From Lineolata rhizophorae (taxonomy: Eukaryota > Ascomycota > Dothideomycetes > Lineolatales > Lineolataceae), in the NCBI GenBank assembly GCA_010093515.1, contig MU001693.1, positions 391,596 to 455,595 of the forward strand: DNA of 64,000 bases, in the 5' to 3' direction. The position numbers and the translations under genes were made by a program. Position 1 is the stretch's first letter; every line of letters begins with the position of its first letter. Below the pieces are notes generated by a model. The model was not told the origin of the DNA. It saw only the letters and a list, made by a program, of their open reading frames with translations, and searched no databases. This document shows positions 22,094 to 32,389 of the stretch, piece after piece.

Positions 22094-23500
22094 ATGGCCT
22101 TGCGCGTGGGCAGGGCGCTGCAGAGCGTCCGGACGAAGTCGCCCGACGACGTCGTGCTGCTGTCGTCCGTCCGCAGCCCCATCACCAAGGCCTTCAAGGG
22201 TGGCTTCAAGAACGCCTGGCCGGAAGACATCCTCGTGCCCGTAAGCTCCTCCTCGGCGCCCTCCGCTTGTCACCTAGAGACGGGACGCGCACGACCAAAA
22301 CTAACCGCCAAGCCGTCCGCCATCTCCAGGTCCTCCGAGGCGCCGTCTCGCGCGCCAACATCCAAAAGGCCGACGTGCAAGACATCCTGATCGGCAACGT
22401 GCTGGCCGAGCTCGGCTTCGCCAAGACGGGCCGCATGGCCATCAACCACGCCGGCTTCCCCAACGGCACCACCTTCCACACCGTGAACCGGCAGTGCAGC
22501 TCGTCGCTGCAGGCCGTCGCGTACGTCGGCTACGCCATCGCGAGCGGGCAGATCGACGTCGGCATCGCCGGCGGCGTCGAGAGCATGACGCGCAACTACG
22601 GCTCGCGCGGCATCCCCGTCGACGTCTCGCCCTCGCTCCGGTCGAGCCCGGTCAAGGACTCGCGCGACTGCGTCGTGCCCATGGGCATCACGAGCGAGAA
22701 CGTCAAGGAGCGGTACGGCGTCGACAGGGTGGCCCAGGACGAGTACGCGGCGAGGAGCCACGCGAGGGCCGAGAACGCGCAGAAGGCGGGCAGGTTCGAC
22801 GAGGAGATCGTGCCGGTGACGGTGCAGAGTCGGGGCGAGGGTGAGGGGGCCGAGGCCGACGACGTGGCCAAGACGACGGTCGCAAAGGACGACACCATCA
22901 GGCCCGGCGTCACGCTGGAGAAGCTGGCCACCCTGAAACCCGCCTTCAAACCCGAGGGCGGCAGCACTGCTGGCAACTCGTAAGTGGCCTGCCCTTTTTT
23001 AATCCCAACCCCCGCCGCAGCAACGAGACATGCTCACAAATTGTCCCCTCCCGCCCAGCTCCCAAGTCTCCGACGGCGCCTCGGCCACGGTCCTCGCCCG
23101 GCGGTCCTGGGCCGAGTCGCGCGGCCTCGCCCCGATCGGCCGCTTCGCCGGCCTGCGCGTGACGGGCTGCGCGCCGGACGAGATGGGCATCGCGCCCGTG
23201 CACGCCATCCCGTCGCTGCTCGGGGCCGCCGGGCTCGCGGCCGCCGACGTCGACGTCGTCGAGCTCAACGAGGCCTTCGCCTCCCAGACCATCTACTGCC
23301 TCGATCGCCTGCGCCTCGATCCGGACAAGGTCAATCCGAACGGCGGCGCCATCGCCCTCGGCCACCCGACGGGCGCGACGGGCGCGAGGCAGCTTGCGAC
23401 GTTGATGGCGGAGCTGGGGAGGAGGGGCGGCGGGCTCGGCGTCGTGAGTATGTGCGCTAGTACGGGCATGGGCGTTGCGGGCTTGTTCGTTAGGGAGTGA
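22094..23500 (+). CDS. 3-ketoacyl-CoA thiolase (acetyl-CoA C-acyltransferase), candidate 3-oxoadipyl-CoA thiolase
   Basis: Thiolytic cleavage of 3-oxoacyl-CoA; with 3-oxoadipyl-CoA the products are succinyl-CoA and acetyl-CoA. Exons 22094-22240, 22330-22979, 23059-23500 (412 aa). Catalytic residues are visible: nucleophile Cys105 in NRQCSSSLQ, His368 in ALGHPTGATGAR, and Cys398 in SMCASTGMG. NEAFASQ is also present. The second junction restores GNSSQVSDGAS, standard for the family. The sequence type is the ACAA1/POT1 group, but the N-terminus (RVGRALQSVRTKS) does not match the PTS2 consensus because the HL/QL pair is absent, and the C-terminus (FVRE) is not PTS1. Location is therefore uncertain. 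Divergent from the MAR-like reductase, which would supply 3-oxoadipate upstream of the SCOT-type transferase. Confidence 0.92.
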
Positions 23501-23915
23501 CCGAGTACCGAACCTGGTTGGGTGGGTGAGATGTGAAGACGTTAGTCCTTGTCTAATTTTTTTTATTTTTTTATTATTTTTTTTTTTTAAGTTTCCGCTT
23601 GTTTCGTTGCATATTACCGGAAGTCTGCGTTCTGGGGCTTTTTTGGAGATTGGTATTGACGCTTCTTCTACGGTCATGCAAAAGTAAAAGCAGCGCAAGT
23701 ACCCCATTTGCTTTTTTGGATATCTATAACAAAGAGAAAGATCTAGGTAGACAAAAATGCGTAAAGAAGTTCCTTTTTTTTTTTTAACGGAAGAAGGTCC
23801 GCTAAAGCCCGGGGCATAAACACCTCTAGTGAACAAATAGCCAAAGAGGGCCCAAAAATGAAGATGCAAATTTATCAACAGCCCAACACATTCACTTCGG
23901 CCAAAAAAAACTCCC
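23501..23915. other. Convergent 3' intergenic region, T-rich
   Basis: Between the thiolase and carrier stop codons. Long T runs at about 23560-23590 and 23775-23785 could serve 3'-end formation. No gene. Confidence 0.5.
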
Positions 23916-25006
23916 CTACTCCGCCTTAACCTCTCCTTTCCTCGCCACTTCGATCTTCTGAAATACCTCCACTACGGCCGTATACACGACAAGCAGAATG
24001 CCCCCTCCGGGACAGAACCTCGCCAACTTGGGCAACAACCCCTTATATAGCGCCCTGGTGCCTTCCTCTCTCCACACCGTCGCCACGGCCGGCCAAGTCC
24101 AATTATACTTCGGCACCACGCCCTTGACTCTCTCCGCGCTCTGAATCCTACTCTTGACGACATCCAACGGCGTATTCAACAGGGTCCCGACGGTACCACC
24201 AAGCCCGCCCGCCAACAAATCGTTGCGCACCTTCTGCCCCTTGCTCTCGGCCGGCGGCAGCGCCGCGCGGATCTGAAAGATGCAGCCAAAGTAGCCGGCG
24301 TTCCAGACGATGTGGCGCCAGACGGTGGACTCGAAGCCCTGGTAGAGGCCTCGGAGCCCGTCGGCGCGCACGACGTGCGCGACGACGTCGGCGGCGCCGC
24401 GGTACCGGGCCGCGTGGGCGGCGTCCTGGAGGCGGATCTTGACGAGCTCGAAGGGGACGACGACGAGGGCCTCGGTGGCGCCGGCGCTGGCGCCCGTCAG
24501 CACCGCCAGCGGCTGCGTCACCGCCGGCGCCGCCAACGCCCGCCGGTAGAAGGACGACCACGAGTCGTTGGCCGCGAACTTGGTCGCGCGCTTGGGCGCC
24601 TCCATCAAGATGGGCGCCAGGATCCCCCGGTACAGCCGCGACGGGCCTTCGTGCCGGATCACCTTGCGGAAGCAGTCGAGCATGCCGGCGTAGTGCGTCG
24701 AGCCGGAGCCGGGCCCGCGTTGGAGCTGCAGGCGCGTCTTCACGACGTCGAGGGGGTACATGACGAGGATCTGGATCGGCGTTTGGGTTAGTTGGGGGGA
24801 GCTGGAGTTTTGAGCCAGTGTGCAATTGAGGGCTTGAAACTCACCTCCGATATTCCAGCCACGGCGCCTGAAGTCCTTCAATTGTCAGCCACTCACTTTT
24901 GCGCATGATTCTTCCAGGATCTTGGCATTGAAACTCGGATTCAATTGGACTGACCTGCCGCGAACTGCTGTATAAAAGGTATCTGGACCTCCTTCTTGTT
25001 GCTCAT
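23916..25006 (-). CDS. Mitochondrial 2-oxodicarboxylate carrier (SLC25, Odc1/SLC25A21-like)
   Basis: Inner-membrane carrier; characterised Odc proteins exchange 2-oxoadipate and 2-oxoglutarate. Minus-strand exons: 25006-24955, 24867-24845 (only 23 nt), 24770-23916, giving 309 aa, the same size as yeast Odc1. The spliced N-terminus reads MSNKKEVQIPFIQQFAA then GAVAGISE then ILVMYPLDVVKTR, a block typical of this subfamily. Three carrier signatures are visible: PLDVVKTRLQ, PFELVKIRLQ and PLDVVKSRIQ. The 24.77-24.84 kb intron has a CTAAC branch and the 23-nt exon is forced by phase and motif. Placement in an aromatic-degradation block suggests it could move 3-oxoadipate or a related C6 oxodicarboxylate; this is inference. 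Divergent to the carboxylesterase gene. Confidence 0.9.
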
Positions 25007-26570
25007 TTTGGCGCCTTAGGAACTGTTCTGAAACGGGCGCAACAATAATCACAAAACATTAATTGGAAAGGTACGCAAGGAACAACGGAAAGAATTCAAA
25101 CATGTAGAAGCAAGCATAAGCTCAGCGGTGTGAGCTCGACAATTTTTTGGTTTTGGAGAGATGTTGATCTTCCGGAAGCTCTAGCGGAGTGCCCCGCGGA
25201 TCAGTCAAAAAGTGCCGAGCCTATCCTAAACGCCGGGGGGACGCAACCAAGGGACCACACGAAGGCGGCCGCCATATTGGGATCGTGTTCCCCCGGTCCC
25301 GTCTTCACTTCTAGTTTACTACGGACAGTACGCCGGATATAATATTCGCCTCTCCTTACTTCACTCTTACCCCAGGTTGTTCATAACCAAGGGCTCAATC
25401 GCCAACGCTCAGCTAATCCCGCCGTCCTCCATAGCAGCCACCGTCCCCCACGCGACCACTGACAAAACGCCCCCAACGCCGGACCACTCCCCTCATCAAA
25501 GCACCGAACTGGGACGGGATTCGCTCGAACCCCGCAGGCAGGCCCAGCCAGTGGCTACAATGCTGACGTGAAGCTCGAGTGGAGGTGCGCGCGGTGTACC
25601 TGGGCCCCACATGCAGCGTGCTGGGGCCCGAGCGGGCGGGGCGCGTGGGGCCCGGCAGCGTGGCGCTTGGGTGGCGCTGCGCCACTCCGACCCCAGGCAC
25701 GTGGCATGCGCCACTGGGGTGCGGGGTGCCGAAGCGTTGCGGGGGACCCTGGGTCGGGCCTCGGCAGCCGGGCGCCGGAGCCTGATTCATGCTAGGTACA
25801 TATGCACCCCTGCTCTTATCGGCTACGCTGCTTACACACTACATAAGTGCGTACCCCTAGGTACTTCGAGACCTAAGCTCGCAAGTGCGTCTTTTTTTGA
25901 GAAGAGTGGCTCTGTGTCTCTAGCTGCTCGCAAGCTTTGAGTTAGGCACTCACCTAGGAAGTGACGATCATCCGCCGACTTTAGCAAGTCACTATCGAGA
26001 TGGCACGTCACAAGACTCTAAATGCGCAACAAACACCTTGTAACCAAGAGATTTGTTTGGTAGCCTGCTAAGTACAATATATCTCTTTGATTTTATTGGC
26101 CGTTTTCCATTTTCCATCAATGCGGTGCGTCCGGAGATATCTCCGTAGTTTTCTCGGCTCCGTCACTTCTATTTCCGAACGGACTGCTTCACGCATTAGC
26201 CATCCATGCATTGGCCACCAATCGAAGCCCGAACCTTTTCGTCCGAAATCCTCGATGGGACAACAATCGACGACAACTTTATGTACGAATTTAGAAATTT
26301 ACCAAAGCGGTGAATCCCCTCCCAGTCTCTGCCAAGCCTCCTGCCTAACGCGGCCGGTCAGGTTGAACAACAGCATATTTGGGGGCCAAATGAACCGCGA
26401 TTCCGCAATCACGATCCTTCCAGCGTCAGACCGCAACATGTCCGCCTGGCAATAAGTACCCGGCGGGGACGGCAAGCCCTCCTCGGCGACAGTCCCATCG
26501 TCGAACTCGAAAAAAAGCCCCTTCCACTCCCATCACATCCAGCGACTCTCTCCCGTACGGGCCCCCAAAT
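25007..26570. promoter_or_regulatory. Divergent promoter between carrier and carboxylesterase
   Basis: 1.56 kb. At 25602-25655 there is a dense G/C-rich patch with ATGTGGGGCCC (reverse strand, 25602-25612), TGGGGCCC at 25622-25629 and GTGGGGCCC at 25645-25653, plus GTGGCGC repeats up to 25700. No gene is supported; open frames here are compositional. Confidence 0.5.
25602..25613 (-). promoter_or_regulatory. CATGTGGGGCCC motif, minus strand
   Basis: Reads GGGCCCCACATG on the plus strand. Its ATGTGGGGCCC 11-mer is identical to copies at 35040-35050 and 38602-38612. Lies in the carrier/carboxylesterase shared promoter. Confidence 0.45.
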
Positions 26571-28902
26571 ATGTCCACGAGGCTCTACACCCACCCCTCT
26601 CTCGGGCCCCTCCGCGCCCGCCGCTCCCCTTCCCTCTCCACCCTCCAGTTCCGCAACATCCCCTACGCCTCCATACCCGCCCGGTGGCAGGATCCCGTCC
26701 TCCGCAGCGGCCCGCTCGCCGCCTCGGCCGAGGATCCCTTCGACGCGACGAGACACGGTCCGCCGTGTCCGCAGTTTCCGGGCGGGCAGGGGCTGGATGT
26801 GATGTTGACGGGGCAGGTGGAGCTGAAGCGCGTGGATGACGAGGAGGAGGCGGAGGCTGCGCCGACGGGGGAGGCGGATGAGTTTGGGTGCGCGAATTTG
26901 GTTGTCACCGTGCCGGAGGGGGTAGAGGGGAGGGAGGAGGGCGTGCCGGTTATGGTTTGGTAGGTTTTTTGTTTGCCCGGTTGGGGAGTGACTGGGATGG
27001 CCGGATGGGTGCTAATTCAGTGTTGTGCTTTCTAGGGTTCATGGGTATGGCTAATATCTTCGAACAATCTTTTGGGAGGCCGCATTTTGACGCGCTTTGC
27101 TTCGTAGAGGTGCCCTTGTCATTGGTGCCAATTCATGGCCGCAATACGGTATTTTATCCGTCACTCAATCTCCCCCATGCGTTTGGTTTTCCCGCTCTAG
27201 GCCAGCGTGTGGCTATCTAGTGATCTGTGTTGAATACTGAGTGTTTTGGCTTTGCTAGATCTCGCGCGCCTCGTCTCTAGATCGGCGAAGATTGGGAAAC
27301 CCGTCATCGGAGTGGCAATTAAGTAGGTCCCAGTTCTAAGACCGCAGCAGCGGTGGAGGTACAATGTTCGATTGTCTTCACTCACGCAAGCAATCATTTA
27401 TAGCTATCGCCATAATGTGTATGGGTTCCTTGCTAGCGAGAAAATAGGCAGCAAGGGCAACTTTGGCTTGAAAGATGCCATTTGCGCGTTTCAATGGGTA
27501 AGTGCTTCTCGATTATGGCCCTACTATTATACACTTCGCCGTGATTGTAAAATGTATCTAATATACAAGTGAACACCGCTAGATCAAGCAAAATATTGCC
27601 GGATTCGGCGGCGATCCGGACCAAGTCTTGGCCTTTGGCGAGTCCGCCGGCAGCTGTAAGTCCTATCTACTTCGCCTTTGACGGAACCCCTAATCGCAAT
27701 GCATTCAACTAATTTGTCCAAATCCAATACCATCTCAATCCGACGCAGTTTTCCTGCATCACCTCCTCTACGCGGATGTCCCGTCCCCTCTCTTCAACCG
27801 CGTTGTCCTCCAGTCCGGCGATCTCTCCCTGCGACGCCCGGCCGACGCTCCTTACCAAGAAGCTATCTTCGCCAAAGTCATGAAGTACCTCGGCCTCGAC
27901 GCCGACAAGCCAGACGATGTACAAGCGTTCAAGGAAATGGGCGCAGCTGAGGTGACAGCCAAACTGCCGTCGCCGCAGGAGCTCCACGGGTACTGTGCCT
28001 ACGTAGATGGAGAACTGCTGAAGAACGGAAAGTTGCCGAGGATGGAGAGTTTGGGGGAGGATCGGAGGGTGCTGGCAGAAGGGTGTTGGTGTGAGGATGT
28101 GACAATCGGGGATATGGCCATGGATGTAAGTGCTTTTCTATTTCTAAAACCTCGCGTGTGGAGTATGATGCCTGTATTGCTTGGGCTAAGAGAATTAATG
28201 TCTATTTGTAGGGCTCGATTATGTCAGGCTCCTTGCTCACGGATCCAAACGCCGGGAGCCACGTGGTCACAGCTTTGGAATCTGTCTTGTCGGTCGAGGA
28301 AACCGCTCGCCTTAGCAACGCGTATAAGTTAAGTGCATCTCCTGCGGAGCAGATTCAAGGAATCATGCAGTTGCTGTCCCACTTGCGCTTCTACACGCCA
28401 TGCCTCGTGCTTCACGATGCTTTCAAAAAGTATGGCGGAGGAAAGAGAATCCAGAGGTATCACATGCATCAGGTATGTCTCCAATTCCCACAAAATTGTT
28501 CATGGAACCCTTAACAGTTCACTTTTCGCCAAAATCAATGCCGAAGTGCTCACTTCGTCGTAGCCGAACCCGTTTCCTGGCTTTTGCACAGGCATACCTT
28601 CGCACGAACTAGATGTCGCGTACGTCTTACAGAACTACGCGCCATTAATGCCTCCGGAGCACAAGGAACTTGCCAACAACATCACCGACATGTGGATTGC
28701 ACAGGCGTACGGCGATCACTGGAGCGACGATAAAGGCGGAGCTGTATTTGTCGTGAAGCCTGATTGTACGAGTGCAATGATGGGCGAGGATGAATACGAT
28801 GAGGTGATGAGGGAAGAAAGGGGCAAGATGATGATGGAGTTGGAGTGGGAGAAGATAATCAAATTGGGCATGGCCCTAGCGAACACCACTGGGAACGGCT
28901 AG
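26571..28902 (+). CDS. Type B carboxylesterase (alpha/beta hydrolase)
   Basis: Hydrolyses carboxylic esters; phenolic-ester substrates are possible. Nine exons: 26571-26959, 27036-27044, 27108-27148, 27259-27322, 27404-27497, 27583-27655, 27749-28125, 28212-28472, 28564-28902, giving 548 aa, normal for the family. Joined exons restore WVHGGGALVIGANSWPQYD (oxyanion-hole HGGG block), VAINYRHNVYGFLAS, the nucleophile elbow FGESAGS (Ser220) and GIPSHELDVAYV (His450). The second exon is only 9 nt; skipping it would create a TGA at the join. A plain reading meets stops at several points, so the gene looks broken until spliced. No signal peptide is obvious, suggesting an intracellular enzyme. Divergent from the oxodicarboxylate carrier. 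It could supply a free phenolic acid or hydrolyse a lactone, which is inference. Confidence 0.85.
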
Positions 28903-31900
28903 TGGCGAGGGCCGAGTTCGCCCCAGAAATTCGGGAAATTGCCGGTCGTTGGCATAACTACCAAGCTGGGATTAGAGTTATTATCAAGCAACTACATGGC
29001 GACTCGTCTAGGCTGCAAACTTCGCAATCTGCCTCATATGCTGTCCCTCTTTTATTTGTACAGAGGCAAGATATCTCAGAAAATATAAAAATTTAGTTTG
29101 TTCCTCATGCGATATTGGGATTATCAATTGAAAAATTACAAGTTCATTCAATTGAGTTCAGCAAAATACCTTGAAATGATTTTCTGATAGCCTATTTGTG
29201 TTGAATGGCCTTTCTACTAGTCTTTTTCATCGAGATCTAGGGTTGAGCTAATATATACGTGCTACTGTCTCAAGAATTTCTGACTATCTAGCACCTCTAT
29301 ATGTAATACATTTAGATGTGAAAGTTGGGCACAAATTGGCTAGTTGAGTAGTCCTCTGATAATGTGGAAGCCATGACCCTAGACTATCGACTATAGATGG
29401 AAGTTAATTATCAGTCATTCAGCATGTAAGCATAGAGTAGAGATCTTTCGCTGCATTTCCCAAAAGAAGAAAGATGTAGGAATGACCAAAGCTGAACACA
29501 TTTCCTTATGAGAACATTTTCGAACTTAAAGTCGAATTATGCACGGCCAATTGGGAAGAAGTCCATGCATCATTCTAGAACTTTGATATCGGTTCCGATC
29601 GCCGTCATCAGTCAACGCCGTTAGCGATCTTCACGACCCAAAGAACAATTCCCACATTAACCAAAGCATACTAGCCCGCCAATCCACCACAGAACGTTCG
29701 CCCGTCCATTCCAACCACAAGCAAAGAAGGCCCCGGATCGTCAACATCACTGTCCGCGCCCCCCCCCTTCTCAGTCCCATGGTTCTCGACCCCGAAAAAG
29801 CCCCCATTATAGCCCACGTGGCTATAGCCCGCCAACCAACCAAACGCGCCCAACCACTTTTCCACCTTTCCCCGCATTCCCCGGCACACAGACGATCGCC
29901 CCGGCTCGCCGTGCCCGCCACCACCCAGACGCCAACCCGCACAATCGCACGAATCGCACTAGGCCCCGCCTCACAGCCGAGAGTGGGGCGCCAAACTGCC
30001 GGCAGCTGGCCGGCCAAGCTATCTAGCGCCGGCGCATCGGCTGTCCTGTCAACAACGCAAACCCGTCCTTAGTCGACCGCGGCGGTCAGATTCGCCCCGC
30101 CGCTGCGGAGGCGTCCCGCTCGGTACGCTGCCCGCCTGTCGGGTTTGGGGGATGCGCAAGCGAGCGAGGCGCGTTTCTTGGGTCCCGGTTCCGCGGCCGA
30201 AACGGGTACCCACGGTTCGCTGGCCCGTTGGCGTTTGCGGTGCATAGGTGGGATAGAGGCGGTTTAGCGGGGCGTAAGTGGTCAGGAGGGCTTTTGTTTC
30301 CTTTTGGCTCTTGATGTGGCTGTCGTACGAGGTGACGGTGCGAGTCGCTAGGCTAAGTGGTTGGTGAGGGGCTGAAAGTTGTGGACACTCTGCCCGTGGT
30401 CGGTTTTGTCCATCTGTGTGTAGATGGTCGTCGTGAGTTGGAGGCTCGTAGTCGTTTCGCAAGTTTGTGTAGATGGCTTTAAGATATCTGGTCAGATTTT
30501 GCGGTATCGACGACGTCACTTGGGAGTTCTGTAGCACTGACGAAGGAGCGCGGAGACCGAATCACTGTAATATTGCGGGTCTGGTAGAGATCCCTTTGTG
30601 GATTGGTTACTTTGTTTAGGGCTTGGAAGTGGGTTAATGAGCTCTTCATGCTGAGACCTTGGAGCAAGAGTGTATACGGTTTAAAGTTTTCGTGACTGAA
30701 AACGTATCAATTCTGCCAGTGCGACAGGCAATGAACGGTCGATTAATTGGAAGCCTTCGCACCACACAAAGGGAATGGGTGCGCTTTCTAGCAACTAAAT
30801 ATTGCTATGGCCAGGGGACGCTATGTTCCATGATTTGTCTGTGCCTTAACCCTATGTACTCTCAATTCGAAAGTCGGATGATATTAGGTCTAAGTCGCGG
30901 GAACGAGTGACGCTATCGACTTCCTAAGTGAGATACAGAAGTCACCAAGCACGATTCGTGGATGACGACGTCAGATTCAAGCATATCTAATCGCCTCTCT
31001 CGTTCTATCATCGCAAAGAATGATAATGTAAAGGTCTACTGAACGAAGCCATTCAAAACAACAAAGAGTTCACTTTCCACAACATTTATGCCGCCTCAAG
31101 ATTGTGACAGGCTGGGTGCAATCCTAGAAGAACGACGTGTCGTCGTTTGCGCAAACCTGTGCGACACTGCAGGTCAACCCACCATAACGCAGGGACCGTC
31201 GCACAGATAAAAAGGTTAATATTCAAACTTCACTGCAAACAAAAGCTAAGCTTGGACCGCTTTATTTGAAGCATCTCCAGCACCCACCGAGCTCTCCTGA
31301 CTCCCGCCACGCGATATTTTCTAGCCGCGCGGTGTTGCAATCAACATGACTCCACGCCAAACACGTGAGACCCGAAAGGAGGAACAATAGAAAGTTTCGC
31401 GCGACGAAAATACCATTTCTATCTATGTATGCACACCACCGACTTGTCGGGGGCTCTTTGTTCCATATTCCTTCCACATCCTCCGGCATAGCCCAAAGCC
31501 CACCCGCCAATTAAGCCCGAGCGTCCAGAAAGCTTCGGTGCATATCATTGGCCCGGGAACGTGGCCCTGCTGGGCAGCTAAGTTCTCTTTAATATCCATG
31601 GCGTTGGGCACAGCGCAGCGCATGGCCGCCATGCCGGCACGTAAATTAGCCTCAATGCAAGTCATGTAAAAAGCCCTTGGCCCAAGCTGTTGGGAGTCGG
31701 GTATCCGCAAGGATAGGCCCATGGGCGAAAAGCGCATGCATGCACTCTGGAAATAGATAAATAGTGTGTTATTTGTTTATATATCTACACGGTGTTATTC
31801 TTGGCCGCGCGTTGCTTGTATCGGCGGCGCTTAAACAATATCCGATTTTAGTTGCAAAAGAACATCCCTGGCCCGTCTGACGCGCGCATCTGCCATGGGT

Positions 31901-32389
31901 GTCTATGCGCCCGTTGCATCGAAAGTGAAAATGAAAACGGCGCGTCGCTCGACACACGGTGCGTCAATCAGTTCGCCACTCCACCCATGTCAGATCGCCG
32001 CGAGAGACGTAGTTCGACGGATGGATCGTCAAACGGCAAAATGGCAATGATCGAGTGATTCAAAAGTATATACTACGCAATGGTATATCGACGGGGGACT
32101 CAGTGTGGTCATTTCATAAATGATGTCACAAAGTCATGGACATCGACAATGTACAGGAAGATCGTCAGCGCATTACATGGCCTCACCCGCGGCGGGTAGT
32201 AGTGGGCATGGAGACAATAGTATCCCGCAGCAACGGCGCCCCGCGCGCACACCGAGATAGCGAGAACAAAAAAAAAAGAGAAAACGAAGATTACAGTAAA
32301 ATGGACATTAGCAAACCCAAATTTTCCCACCCTTCATCGGAAAGGAAAGAGGACGAAATCATGCCATGCATCGGAGAACGGCGTGCCCC
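28903..32389. other. 3.5 kb intergenic region, mixed composition
   Basis: AT-rich from 29.05 to 29.6 kb, GC-rich around 29.7-30.2 kb, then mixed. Open frames at 30049-30537 (-) and 31423-31737 (-) have no recognised domain; the latter is amino-acid-diverse and could be a gene remnant, but nothing confirms it. No repeats or RNAs recognised. Confidence 0.4.

Noticed and set aside
26571-28902. Carboxylesterase as a broken pseudogene
   Set aside because: Apparent stops vanish when eight introns with proper donors, branch sites and acceptors are removed; all catalytic motifs are then restored.
30049-30537. 162-codon minus-strand frame
   Set aside because: Thr/Arg/Pro-rich, no recognised domain, isolated in an intergenic region; insufficient support.
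31423-31737. 104-codon minus-strand frame with diverse composition
   Set aside because: Could be a gene remnant, but no domain, splice partner or start context confirms it.
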